From: Candidatus Kuenenia stuttgartensis
GTDB taxonomy: Bacteria; Planctomycetota; Planctomycetia; Pirellulales; UBA1268
Assembly: GCA_945897435.1 (NCBI GenBank)
Contig: CAMDFJ010000014.1
Location: 1 to 34,135 of the forward strand
DNA length: 34,135 nt
Direction: 5' to 3'
A program made the position numbers and the translations under genes. The stretch's first letter is position 1. Every line of letters starts with the position of its first letter. Of this stretch, positions 17,426 to 25,414 are shown piece after piece. Under the pieces are notes generated by a model. That model saw nothing but the letters and a program-made list of their open reading frames with translations, ran no database searches and had not been told where the DNA came from.

Positions 17426-17559
17426 CGGATCGGAGGTCTGGGGCGGGAGCGAGCAGGAATCCCGGGAAGCGGACGGGAACCTCCCAAGTGTAGCCCCGGC
17501 GGACCGCTGCCGCGTCGGACTGCTATATTCGAGACGATATTCGTTCGGGAACCGTCGGC

Positions 17560-18612
17560 ATGCCCCGCATCACCTGCCTGTTCGTCAGTCTCGCGTTCAC
17601 GGCGGAGGTGGTCCTCCTCCGTGCCACGAAGGCGGAGACGCCCGAATCTGCCGCTGTCCAGACGGCTTCCGGGTCCGATTCCCGGGCTGAGGCCGCCGAG
17701 AGCGTCGCCGCACCAGCGGGCGATCAGATCCGCCTCTGGATCGACCAGCTCGGCGCAGAGCAGTTTGCCCAGCGGGAGACAGCCAGTCGACAACTGGCGG
17801 CGGCAGGAGTTGAGGCGATCGATCCTCTGGCGGCCGCGCTCAAGCAGGACGACTTTGAAGTGGCGAGTCGCGCGATGGAGATTCTCCGCGGCCATCTTGA
17901 CGGCGATGACGAACCGCTCGCCGCCGCGGCCGAAACCCGGATTGAATCGGCCGCCGAAGGGGCCAGCTCTGCGATTTCAAGCATGGCGATCGCCGCGCTC
18001 GACTTTCACCATCTTGGGATGGCCGATGCGGCCCGGACGCGACTGGAGTCTCTCGGGGCAACGGTCGGGGAAGGATTTCTTCCCAGCGGCAGCAGGGGGC
18101 TGCTGGTCGTTTTCAATGCCGGCTGGCGCGGAGGCATCGAGGATCTGAGGCTCGTCACCCGCCTGCGAGGCGTCGTTCAGATCGCCCTGCACGGGGTGCC
18201 CGTCGACGAACCGACACTGGCGCTGCTTGGCCGGCTGCGGAGCGTCGAGTCGTTTCAGTTCTACGGCACCGGGGTCAGCGACGCCGCACTTGCAGAGCTC
18301 GCCCGGAAGCTGCCCGATGCCAGGCTGGACGTCCGCAAGGGGGGCAAACTCGGCGTTGGCGGGCAGCCGATGCTCGGGCCCTGCCTGATCACGCAGGTCC
18401 AGCAGGGGTCGGCTGCCGACAAGGCGGGGCTGCAGATCGGCGACATCGTGGTCAGGATCGACGGCGAGCCCGTCGCCAACTTCGACGCCCTCACCGACAA
18501 GGTTGGTCGCCATGCCCCGGGCGATCGCATCGAACTCGATATCGAACGCAGCCTTCCGGGGCAGGAACCGGAGCGATTCAGCCGCTCGATTCCACTCGAT
18601 GGCTGGGAATAG
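17560..18612 (+). CDS. Exported HEAT-like and PDZ domain protein
   Basis: 350 residues. The N-terminus [20 protein letters not shown] is a signal peptide or anchor, followed by an Ala/Glu-rich linker to about 55. Residues about 57-125 read as two HEAT-like helical pairs ([40 protein letters not shown]). Residues about 165-255 alternate leucines like a short LRR region ([37 protein letters not shown]). A PDZ domain closes the protein (about 265-345: [46 protein letters not shown]). No protease domain is present, so it is probably a periplasmic binding or scaffold protein. It diverges from ygiQ and precedes cysC by 62 bp. Confidence 0.85.
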   Translation: MPRITCLFVSLAFTAEVVLLRATKAETPESAAVQTASGSDSRAEAAESVAAPAGDQIRLWIDQLGAEQFAQRETASRQLAAAGVEAIDPLAAALKQDDFEVASRAMEILRGHLDGDDEPLAAAAETRIESAAEGASSAISSMAIAALDFHHLGMADAARTRLESLGATVGEGFLPSGSRGLLVVFNAGWRGGIEDLRLVTRLRGVVQIALHGVPVDEPTLALLGRLRSVESFQFYGTGVSDAALAELARKLPDARLDVRKGGKLGVGGQPMLGPCLITQVQQGSAADKAGLQIGDIVVRIDGEPVANFDALTDKVGRHAPGDRIELDIERSLPGQEPERFSRSIPLDGWE

Positions 18613-18674
18613 GGGCTGTTTTGCGGCGGGCTGCCTTGGTCCGCTTCGAGGGCCCGGGATACACTCCGTCAATC

Positions 18675-19346
18675 ATGGCAGAATCCTCACCTGAAGTCGT
18701 CGATGTCCGCTGGCATACGCATGCAGTCAGCCGCGCCGAGCGGGAACAGACCGCCGGTCACAAGGGCTGCGTGCTCTGGTTCACAGGCCTCTCGGGATCT
18801 GGCAAGAGCACGCTGGCCAATCTCGTCGATCACCGGCTCAATGCCCGTGGACTCCGGAGCTTCGTCCTCGATGGCGACAATGTTCGTCTGGGGTTGAATG
18901 CGGCACCGGCCCTGCTGCGGCAGCGGCACGGCGAGGCGTTTGCAAGCCGCTTCGGACTCGGCTTTTCGGCCGAGGATCGCGAGGAAAACATCCGCAGGAT
19001 CGGGGCCGTGGCCGAACTCTTCGCACAGGCCGGCATCATCGCGTCGACCGCCTTCATCAGCCCCTATCGCCGAGATCGCGACGCTGTCCGGGCGATGCTC
19101 GCACCGGGCGACTTCGTCGAGATCCACGTGCGGGCACCGCTCGAGGTCTGTGAAGGGCGCGATCCAAAGGGGCTCTACAGGAAGGCCCGGGCCGGCGAGA
19201 TCAAGGGCTTCACCGGGATCGACGACCCCTACGAGGAACCACTGGCGGCGCAACTGGTCGTCGATTCGGCAGCCACGCCGGCAGAGCAGTTGGCAGATCG
19301 GGTAATCGCCTGGCTCGAGCAGGCAGGCAAGATCCCTCGGCCCTGA
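18675..19346 (+). CDS. cysC: Adenylylsulfate (APS) kinase CysC
   Basis: 223 residues from ATG at 18675; the 18-residue upstream extension is not family-like. CysC phosphorylates APS to PAPS in sulfate activation. It has the family N-terminus VDVRWHTHAVSRAEREQ, the Walker A motif GLSGSGKST (38-46), FVLDGDNVRLGLN, GFSAEDREENIRRIGAVAEL, FISPYRRDRDAVRAML, FVEIHVRAPLEVCEGRDPKG and LYRKARAGEIKGFTGIDDPY. Between GLN and LGFS there is an insertion of about 19 residues (AAPALLRQRHGEAFASRFG) compared with the E. coli enzyme. I recall similar insertions in other planctomycete CysC proteins. No sulfurylase (cysND or sat) lies in the window, so its partner is elsewhere. Confidence 0.96.
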   Translation: MAESSPEVVDVRWHTHAVSRAEREQTAGHKGCVLWFTGLSGSGKSTLANLVDHRLNARGLRSFVLDGDNVRLGLNAAPALLRQRHGEAFASRFGLGFSAEDREENIRRIGAVAELFAQAGIIASTAFISPYRRDRDAVRAMLAPGDFVEIHVRAPLEVCEGRDPKGLYRKARAGEIKGFTGIDDPYEEPLAAQLVVDSAATPAEQLADRVIAWLEQAGKIPRP

Positions 19347-19359
19347 ACGGGGTTTCCGC

Positions 19360-19572
19360 TCAGCTCTTCTTGATCCACCAGTGGTTCTGCTTCATTTCCT
19401 TTGCCGGGCACTTTGCGAAGGCTGGCGGCGACTTCCCCTGATACTGCTGGTGGCAGTAGTTGCATTCCCAAAACCCATCGGCCATCACGAGGCCGGCGTA
19501 GCCAGCCACACAGGCGAGAGTCAGGAAGGCGATTGCCAGGATTCGAACAGACTCGCGACGCTGCCGACGCAT
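19360..19572 (-). CDS. Small exported or membrane-anchored CxxCH protein
   Basis: 70 residues from ATG at 19572, which has GGAG eight bases upstream; an earlier ATG at 19611 is less likely. A basic start and a hydrophobic segment (ILAIAFLTLACVAGYAGLVM) make a signal peptide or anchor, followed by ADGFWECNYCHQQYQGKSPP, AFAKCPAKEMKQNHWWIKKS. CNYCH matches the c-type heme motif, but the third cysteine (KCP) and the HWW ending resemble a small zinc-ribbon-like family with pattern W-C-x2-C...CP...H-W. I favour the ribbon reading. It is convergent with cysC (13 bp apart). Confidence 0.75.
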   Translation of the reverse strand: MRRQRRESVRILAIAFLTLACVAGYAGLVMADGFWECNYCHQQYQGKSPPAFAKCPAKEMKQNHWWIKKS

Positions 19573-19686
19573 GGGATGATCTCCGGGATGGCCCAGGAAG
19601 CAGATCCGCATTCAATGCGGTCATACCCCTCGGTCGGGAGGTATTGTCGGTCCGGGCTGAATCCTGTCAACCAGCCGCAGCCGGGA

Positions 19687-20217
19687 TTACTTCCGCGGGC
19701 CGAGGAGTTCGACGATATTGCCGTCGGGGTCGCGGACGCAGGTCAGGTGCAGGCCGGGGGCGAGTGATTCCGGGAGAGCCACCGGAGACTTCGCCAGCGG
19801 CTTGATGCCCAGTTTGGCCAGTCGGCCCAGGGCTGCGTCGGTGTCATCCACCATGATCGTCAGATAGCGAAATCCGGTATGGGAGTGGATGAAGTCGTTG
19901 TCGCCGGTTCGCGGCACCGTGCCGGCGATGCTCATCAGTTTCAGTTTCGTCGCCGAATCGCCCTCGCCGAGCACGAGCACCCGCACCGATAGCGGTTTGC
20001 CATCGGTCAGTCCGGCCGCCGAGGCCACGTCGGCCTGCACATCGAAGCCCTTCAGTTCGCGAAAACCGATCCCTTCGGTGTAGAAGCGAACACTCTTCTC
20101 GAGGTCGCTCACCACGGTGCCGAGGTCGATCGTTGTCCTCGGAAAGGCAACCGGCTCCGCGGCCATGAGCGTGGCGTGGAGAGAGGCGACGAGGATGACG
20201 AAAGCGAGGGATCTCAT
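19687..20217 (-). CDS. Exported VOC (glyoxalase/dioxygenase) family protein
   Basis: 176 residues. The N-terminus MRSLAFVILVASLHATLMAA is a signal peptide, so the protein is exported; most VOC enzymes are cytoplasmic. The VOC fold follows: RTTIDLGTVVSDLEKSVRFY, TEGIGFRELKGFDV, LSVRVLVLGEGDSATKLKLM, GFRYLTIMVDDTDAALGRLA, and the end LHLTCVRDPDGNIVELLG. The terminal glutamate in NIVELLG is at a usual metal-ligand position; other ligands are not certain. The substrate is unknown. It is downstream of rpoD across a palindrome-rich spacer of 186 bp and probably has its own promoter. Confidence 0.9.
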   Translation of the reverse strand: MRSLAFVILVASLHATLMAAEPVAFPRTTIDLGTVVSDLEKSVRFYTEGIGFRELKGFDVQADVASAAGLTDGKPLSVRVLVLGEGDSATKLKLMSIAGTVPRTGDNDFIHSHTGFRYLTIMVDDTDAALGRLAKLGIKPLAKSPVALPESLAPGLHLTCVRDPDGNIVELLGPRK

Positions 20218-20272
20218 GGCGATGAATCTCGAGAGGATGGGGTTTGGGTCTCAGGCCGGTCTGAGGCCCCGT

Positions 20273-20397
20273 CAGGCTAAAGCCTGTTCCACTTTCGGAA
20301 AAGGCCACGATCGCCCGGAGGTGCGACGGCGGCATTCGAGCCGCAGAATGCCTGCGGCCCGAATGCCCAAAGCCTGCAGGGGCCAAGATGGCCCTGC
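20273..20397. repeat. Cluster of palindromes after rpoD, probable terminator or REP-like array
   Basis: Three hairpins lie in 125 bp. CAGGCT-AA-AGCCTG is at 20273-20286. A long stem is at 20331-20367: GGCATTCG and GCCGCAG pair with CTGCGGC and CGAATGCC, with one A/C mismatch and loop AATGC. A third is at 20376-20397: GCAGGG pairs with CCCTGC, with an inner CCA/TGG pair. The third ends seven bases before the rpoD stop, so the group can terminate rpoD on the minus strand. There is no U-run. Confidence 0.65.
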
Positions 20398-20403
20398 GGT
20401 CAC

Positions 20404-21996
20404 TTAATCGAGAAACCCGCTGAGTTCTTCGCTGCGGGCAGGTGCCTGCAGCTTGCGGACGGCCTTGGCCTCGATCTGGCGGATCCGCTCGCGGGTGACC
20501 TTGAAGATGTGGCCCACCTCCTCGAGCGTGTAGCTGTAGCCATCGCCGAGACCGTAGCGGAGCTTGATGATCTCCCGTTCCCGGTAGGAAAGGCTCTTCA
20601 GCACCTTCGCAATCCTGTTCCGAAGCATCTCCTGAGCGGCACCGACCGCCGGATTCTCGGCCCCTGTGTCGGGGAGCAGATCACCGAAGTGGCTGTCCTC
20701 GCTGTTGCCCACCGGACGGTCGAGGCTGATCGGGTAGCGACTCATCGCAGTCACCCGACGCGTCTCGTCGACCGGAGTGCCCGCCCGGGCGGCGATCTCC
20801 TCGATCGTCGGCTCACGGCCATACTCCTGAAGCAGCTGTCGGGCCACGTTTCGCACCCGGCTCATCGTCTCCACCATGTGCACCGGGATCCGGATCGTGC
20901 GGCTCTGGTCGGCCACCGCGCGGGTGATCGCCTGCCTGATCCACCAGGTCGCGTAGGTGCAAAACTTGAAGCCGCGACGATACTCGAACTTGTCGACCGC
21001 CCGCATCAATCCGGCATTACCTTCCTGGATCAGGTCGAGGAAGGAGAGTCCGCGGTTGCGATACTTCTTCGCGATCGAGACCACGAGCCGGAGATTTCCC
21101 TCCGAGAGGCCCCGCTTTGCCTTTTGATACTGGGCATAGATCTGCTTGATTTCGCCCACCCGTCGCTTCAGGCTCTTGGGCGTTTCCTGACAGGCCTTGA
21201 GGATCATTCGATACTCGTCGACCAGCTTCTGCCGGGTCGCGGGAGGCTGCTTCGACTTCTTGTGGGAGTCGATCTTCGATTTCAGCTCACGGATCCGCTG
21301 CACGAAGCCCTCGAGCGTCGGGATGGTGGCCTCGATCCGCTGGGTCCGGAGACCGAGTTCCTCGATCAGCCGCACGCAACGGCGGCGGCGGCGGCCAAGC
21401 CGGGCCCAGGCCTCACGCCGCTCCGACATCCGCCGCTTCTTCGAGAGGGCGATCCGGTAATCGGCCTTGTTTTGCTTGAGCAGCACGTCGAGCGTCCGCA
21501 GATTGTGCGGCAGCCGGCCGAGGATCTGTTCCTTCTCCAGGCGGTCGGTCACAGACACCTGCACGGTGCGGTCGAAGGGCAGTTCACCCCGATGCACTCG
21601 CGAGAGCACCTTGAACGACAGTTGACAGACATATTCGCACTCCAGCAGTTTCGCCCGAAACTGGGCCCGCGTGGTCTCGATCTGCCTGGCGAGATAAATC
21701 TCCTGGGCACGAGTCAGCAGTGGAATCTCTCCCATCTGCGTCAGGTACATCCGGACCGGGTCGTCGGACCAGTTCTCGACCTGCTCGATGAGCACCTCGT
21801 CGGTATCGCCGGATGCCTCAAGATCTGATTCAGCCTCGGCATCGATCTCCCCCTCGGGCAGAACACCGGCGTCGTCGTCGACGAGCAGATCGGCGTCGGC
21901 CTCCTCGGCGTCGACAACCTTCACCGTCAGGTCTTCGACCTCCTGGGGATTGGAGACGACATCATCCTCGAGTTCATCAAGCAGCGAGTCGTACAA
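20404..21996 (-). CDS. rpoD: RNA polymerase sigma factor, RpoD/SigA type
   Basis: 530 residues. An acidic N-terminus (1-75) resembles a short region 1.1. Region 1.2 is [21 protein letters not shown] long non-conserved helical stretch (about 105-295) is Arg/Lys-rich. Regions 2.1-2.4 have [60 protein letters not shown] and [17 protein letters not shown]. Region 3 has [16 protein letters not shown], and region 4 has [20 protein letters not shown] and [20 protein letters not shown]. The start is TTG at 21996, fixed by AAGGAG seven bases upstream and an in-frame TGA 15 bases before. The ATG at 22001 is out of frame. Planctomycetes can have several RpoD-like factors, so calling it the primary one is likely but not certain. 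Confidence 0.95.
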   Translation of the reverse strand: MYDSLLDELEDDVVSNPQEVEDLTVKVVDAEEADADLLVDDDAGVLPEGEIDAEAESDLEASGDTDEVLIEQVENWSDDPVRMYLTQMGEIPLLTRAQEIYLARQIETTRAQFRAKLLECEYVCQLSFKVLSRVHRGELPFDRTVQVSVTDRLEKEQILGRLPHNLRTLDVLLKQNKADYRIALSKKRRMSERREAWARLGRRRRRCVRLIEELGLRTQRIEATIPTLEGFVQRIRELKSKIDSHKKSKQPPATRQKLVDEYRMILKACQETPKSLKRRVGEIKQIYAQYQKAKRGLSEGNLRLVVSIAKKYRNRGLSFLDLIQEGNAGLMRAVDKFEYRRGFKFCTYATWWIRQAITRAVADQSRTIRIPVHMVETMSRVRNVARQLLQEYGREPTIEEIAARAGTPVDETRRVTAMSRYPISLDRPVGNSEDSHFGDLLPDTGAENPAVGAAQEMLRNRIAKVLKSLSYREREIIKLRYGLGDGYSYTLEEVGHIFKVTRERIRQIEAKAVRKLQAPARSEELSGFLD

Positions 21997-22444
21997 GGCA
22001 TTGCTCCTTCAAGAATCGAATCCGCCGGACTCCGTCGTCCGTCTAGCACCACTCCAGTTACATCCGGTCAGGCATCCGATCTCATCATTCGTGTGGCCGA
22101 CAGTCTGATTCAAGGCGCGGTCAAGTCCAGTGTTCAAAAAAACACCCGGCAGGCCGAAGGTCTTCAGCGGCTGGGTAAACTGGGGCCGCTGGGATGGGGT
22201 GAGATGAGGAAAGGAACCGTCGTCCTGAACGAGGGTTTCCGGAGGGCTCAACATTATGACGCTGTGAGGGGCCCGACGCCAACTTTTTTTTCAGAAAAGG
22301 GGATGAAATTTCCGGGAAATCACCGGCGAATGGTAAAAAAATCCGCCGGGAGAATCTCTGACGCCGGCGGCCCCCTGAAGCCGTGTTGGCAGGGGCCTCC
22401 TACCCACGCACCATCGACATCGAACGCCTCAAGGCCGCTGCCAG
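21997..22444. promoter_or_regulatory. 448-bp divergent region upstream of rpoD
   Basis: It separates rpoD (minus) from the zinc-ribbon gene (plus) and is among the most AT-rich stretches here, with a T8 run (22284-22291) and A7 near 22334. A weak minus-strand promoter candidate is TTGAAT with AATGAT 18 bases later (near 22085-22115). GGCCCCCTG (22369-22377) can pair with CAGGGGCC (22390-22397) ahead of the plus-strand gene. The plus-strand open frame that spans the region looks random. A small RNA cannot be excluded. Confidence 0.4.
22004..22009 (-). promoter_or_regulatory. Ribosome binding site fixing the TTG start of rpoD
   Basis: AAGGAG on the minus strand lies seven bases before the TTG at 21996. 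The frame is closed by TGA at 22011-22009, so no ATG start exists upstream in frame. The nearby ATG at 22001 sits two bases from the site and reads another frame. Confidence 0.75.
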
Positions 22445-22996
22445 ATGAAGACATTTCTGCTGCCCTGTTCCTGCACCACTGAGATTGCCGTCACCAGCGG
22501 CCAGGCGGGAGGCCGGGTGGCCTGCCCCTCATGTGGGCGGTCGCTCGTCGTTCCGAAACTGCGTGAACTCGCCGGTCTGCAGGAGTTGCCGACTGGTGGC
22601 AGCGCGATTCAGCCGCGATGGAGCCTACTGCAGGCCGTGGCTCTGGGCGCCGCGGCCACGGCGCTGCTGAGTCTGGCAGCATCGCTCCTCGTGGTGCCGA
22701 AGCAGGAGGTTTTTTCGCCGCAGGCGATTCGTGATCTGACGCTCGCCGCCAGTGATCAGGAGATCTACCGGATCTGGAAAGTGGGGTTTGCGAACTCCAG
22801 CGTGCGGCGTCCAGCCAACGAATTGGAAGAGAAGATGCAGCGTCAGCAACGGTTCTTTGGCGGCATTGCCCAGGTATTCCACGGCCTGGCCACGATCGCC
22901 GGAGTGGTCGCGGCGGTGGCCTTCGTCGCCTCCCGTCGGCCGCCGTCAACTCGTCCCCGCAAGGAAAACGCCGGGTCTTCGGAGGCTCTCCGATGA
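22445..22996 (+). CDS. Zinc-ribbon membrane protein
   Basis: 183 residues. The N-terminus MKTFLLPCSCTTEIAVTSGQ continues to VACPSCGRSLVVPKL, giving a CxC...CxxC zinc ribbon (Cys8, 10, 27, 30) of a type common at the start of planctomycete membrane proteins. Two hydrophobic segments follow, about 61-85 (LLQAVALGAAATALLSLAAS) and about 140-163 (GGIAQVFHGLATIAGVVAAV), with a soluble loop between that contains a helical region (NELEEKMQRQQRFFG). The function is unknown. The stop codon overlaps the start of the quinone reductase gene (ATGA), so the two are translated together. No clear ribosome site precedes the ATG. Confidence 0.85.
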   Translation: MKTFLLPCSCTTEIAVTSGQAGGRVACPSCGRSLVVPKLRELAGLQELPTGGSAIQPRWSLLQAVALGAAATALLSLAASLLVVPKQEVFSPQAIRDLTLAASDQEIYRIWKVGFANSSVRRPANELEEKMQRQQRFFGGIAQVFHGLATIAGVVAAVAFVASRRPPSTRPRKENAGSSEALR

Positions 22997-23985
22997 AGGC
23001 TGCATTCATCACCCAGACCGGATCGCCCGAGGTGATCGAATACGGAGAACTTCCCGATCCCGTTCCCGGGCCGAGACAGGTACTGGTCCGGGTGAAGGCC
23101 TGTGCGGTCAACCCGATCGACACCTATGTGCGGGCTGGCAGCGTGAAGATGCCGCTGCCGTTCCCGTTCGTCGTCGGCTCCGATCTGGCGGGAGAAGTCG
23201 TCGCCGTCGGACCCGAAGTGACGGGGCTCGCACCCGGGATGCGGGTCTGGGGTTCAAACCAGGGACTGCTCGGCCGACAGGGTACGTTCGCGGAACTCGC
23301 CGCCGTGGACGATTGCTGGCTCTACCGGACGCCCGACGAGGTCTCCGACCAAAATGCTGCGGCAGCGGCCCTCGTCTCGATCACTGCCCACCTCGGCCTC
23401 GTCGGCAACGCCGCCATCCAGCCCGGCGAGACGATCTTCGTGCATGGAGGTTCGGGGGGGGTTGGTCTGGCTGTGGTGCAGATCGCAAGGATCCTCGGCG
23501 CCCGGGTGATCGCCACTGCCGGGGGGCCTGAAAAGTCTGAGCTGGTCCGCAGGTTCGGGGCCGATCTGGTCGTCGACCACCATCGTGACGACATGGCGGC
23601 ACTGGTCCGTGAGGCGGCACCCGACGGGGTGCACGTCTATTGGGAAACCCAGCGTGAGCCAGATTTCGACCGGGCTGTCGGTCTGCTCGCGGAGGGAGGC
23701 CGAATGGTGATCATGGCTGGCAGGGACGCGAGGCCGGCATTTCCGGTCGGTCCTTTCTACGTCAAGGGATGTCGTCTTTTCGGGTTTGTGATGTTCAAGG
23801 CCGATCCGCACGTTCAGGCCGCTGCGGCCGTCGACATCAACCGCTGGATGTCGACGGGGCGGCTGCAGGTCGCGATCGACCGCCTGCTGCCGCTGGAGTC
23901 GACGGCGGAGGCCCATCGTCTCCAGGAATCGAGCACGGTCGGCCGGTCGGGGACACTGGCCGGCAAACTGGTCATCGAACCCTGA
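22993..23985 (+). CDS. Zinc-free MDR oxidoreductase, NADPH:quinone reductase-like
   Basis: 330 residues. GGAGG lies seven bases before the ATG, which overlaps the previous stop as ATGA. It has the quinone-reductase layout of the medium-chain dehydrogenase family without catalytic zinc ligands: MKAAFITQTGSPEVIEYGEL, VRVKACAVNPIDTYVRAG, PFVVGSDLAGEVVAVGPEV, the NADPH-binding IFVHGGSGGVGLAVVQIARI, GARVIATAGGPEKSELVRRF, GADLVVDHHRDDM and the C-terminal GKLVIEP. The length is normal. It should transfer hydride from NADPH to a quinone or enone in the cytosol. The coupling to a zinc-ribbon membrane protein is the only local clue to a role. Confidence 0.95.
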   Translation: MKAAFITQTGSPEVIEYGELPDPVPGPRQVLVRVKACAVNPIDTYVRAGSVKMPLPFPFVVGSDLAGEVVAVGPEVTGLAPGMRVWGSNQGLLGRQGTFAELAAVDDCWLYRTPDEVSDQNAAAAALVSITAHLGLVGNAAIQPGETIFVHGGSGGVGLAVVQIARILGARVIATAGGPEKSELVRRFGADLVVDHHRDDMAALVREAAPDGVHVYWETQREPDFDRAVGLLAEGGRMVIMAGRDARPAFPVGPFYVKGCRLFGFVMFKADPHVQAAAAVDINRWMSTGRLQVAIDRLLPLESTAEAHRLQESSTVGRSGTLAGKLVIEP

Positions 23986-24060
23986 TCGACGAACAGACGC
24001 TGTCGGCGGCCAGGCCCGGATGGCGACCAGGCCCGGACGGCCTGCGTTTGGGCGGGACTC

Positions 24061-25221
24061 CTACTGTCGGGGAGCCGATGGACGCACCGCCGAACGCGGT
24101 TGCTGGGTGGCGGACCGCTCCCGCTTGGACCATTCGAGCTGATCCTCGACGGCGGCCACACCCGCCGACAGGTTGGGAAACATCGATCGAAACATTGAGG
24201 GCTTGTACGGCTCGGCCGGTTCCGCCGACACGGCTTTCATCGTGGCCTCTGGCAGCGGCACGGGAGCCGTCGCCCGTGAACCGGACCCCTCGGCACGTGC
24301 AGCCCTGGTCGTCGACTGCCCGCCATGGCGCGGCTGCCGTTCCACGGGCTGGGTCTGGGGCAGAGGATTTTTTGGCTGGGCCGCCGGCGGTGGCGTCGCC
24401 GCAGCGGGCTCGGCGGCGGAGGGAGCCGGCGGCGGCGGGTCCGGCAGGAACGAGCGGTCGGCCTGCAGGGCGATTCGCTCCGGCACGACCAGATAGCGGA
24501 TCACCGGAGGCGATGCCGTCGGCAGCGTCTGCTGTTGGGGTGGAAACTCCGACGAGGCACTCGACCCACTGGCGGCCAGGTCGGCGGCCGCATCGAGTTC
24601 GGCGTCGGTCGCCGCCAGGGTTGGCTGCTGCAGAACGGTGACGGGGGTCGGTTCGACATCGGTCGAGACGGGATCGGATGCCACGGGCGTCGCTGCAACG
24701 ACGATCGGCGCCGCCACTGTCGGAATGGGATCGCTCGGTGCCTGCGACGGGATCTCGACCGCGGCGGTCGGCGTCCAGAGATCGGGCTGCTGAACGGCCT
24801 CCAGCGGGGGCTGCGACTGGGCGGTCGCGGTGGCGCTCGGAGCGGAATCTGAGGCCGCCTTGACCAATTGCACCGAGAGCACCGGTTGCCCCTCGCGGAG
24901 CGGGTACTTGAGCACCTTTCCGTCGAACGAGTCGTTCGGCCTCATCGCCGCCGTCGGCAGCATCGCCTTGGGCCAGTCGCGGAGGCCGACGTCCCAGACC
25001 GTGACCGGCGATCCCTGCGGCAGTGATCGCAGCGCAACGAAGATCGATTCGCTCTCGACGCGGGGCCTGGTCTGGGCGATGTGCAGATCGAGGGCCCGGT
25101 TCACGCAAACGGCCGCCGCCGCGCCGGCGAGGAATGCCGCCGCGAAGACGGTGGTGGCCCGGGGCCGCTGCGAGTTGGAGCCCTGCCCGCGATTCCGCGG
25201 CGATGCTGGCGAGACACTCAT
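24061..25221 (-). CDS. SAF-domain (CpaB-like) membrane-anchored protein with long Pro/Ala tail
   Basis: 386 residues from ATG at 25221, with GAGG 12 bases upstream; the earlier ATG gives an atypical extension. A single membrane helix lies at about 24-42 (TTVFAAAFLAGAAAAVCVNR). It is followed by a SAF domain at about 57-120: SIFVALRSLPQGSPVTVWDV, GLRDWPKAMLPTAAM and YPLREGQPVLSVQLV, the pattern of the Flp-pilus protein CpaB and of FlgA. Residues 125-340 are Ala/Pro/Val/Gln-rich and probably disordered. The C-terminus (FRSMFPNLSAGVAAVEDQLE) is again structured. No other tad/cpa pilus gene is adjacent, so a pilus role is not established. It is the second gene after the lipoprotein on the same strand. 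Confidence 0.8.
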   Translation of the reverse strand: MSVSPASPRNRGQGSNSQRPRATTVFAAAFLAGAAAAVCVNRALDLHIAQTRPRVESESIFVALRSLPQGSPVTVWDVGLRDWPKAMLPTAAMRPNDSFDGKVLKYPLREGQPVLSVQLVKAASDSAPSATATAQSQPPLEAVQQPDLWTPTAAVEIPSQAPSDPIPTVAAPIVVAATPVASDPVSTDVEPTPVTVLQQPTLAATDAELDAAADLAASGSSASSEFPPQQQTLPTASPPVIRYLVVPERIALQADRSFLPDPPPPAPSAAEPAAATPPPAAQPKNPLPQTQPVERQPRHGGQSTTRAARAEGSGSRATAPVPLPEATMKAVSAEPAEPYKPSMFRSMFPNLSAGVAAVEDQLEWSKRERSATQQPRSAVRPSAPRQ

Positions 25222-25392
25222 TGGAAGAATCTTCCTCTTCGTTGACGCTCTTCGTGGCAGGGGAGTCGCGCGAGGACACGAACCCCTTCCCGTGAATCGA
25301 CACCATTCCCCCAGGATGGCCACGGATTACCACGGCGATGGCCCCGTTTGCCGGGATGCCGCATTTTCCCAGATCAATGTCCAAGGCCAGCC

Positions 25393-25414
25393 GGCAGGGT
25401 CAGCGCACCCTGCC
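25393..25414. terminator. Hairpin at the end of the lipoprotein gene
   Basis: GGCAGGGT (25393-25400) pairs perfectly with ACCCTGCC (25407-25414) around a six-base loop, and the stem covers the stop codon of the minus-strand lipoprotein gene at 25400. There is no U-run, so it is at most a weak or Rho-assisted terminator. Confidence 0.4.

Noticed and set aside
18636-18665. Possible promoter before cysC: TTGGTC, 18-bp spacer, TACACT; a similar pair precedes purH at 9229-9258 (TTGTCC, TAATCG)
   Set aside because: Matches to consensus are weak, and both would give leaders of only a few bases; not enough without transcription start data.
22093-22482. Plus-strand frame of 129 codons upstream of the zinc-ribbon gene
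   Set aside because: Composition is random, and it overlaps the true start of the zinc-ribbon gene in another frame.
23972-25384. Minus-strand frame of 470 codons in another frame over the SAF gene
   Set aside because: Arg/Gly-rich shadow frame; the frame with the membrane helix and SAF motifs is the real one.
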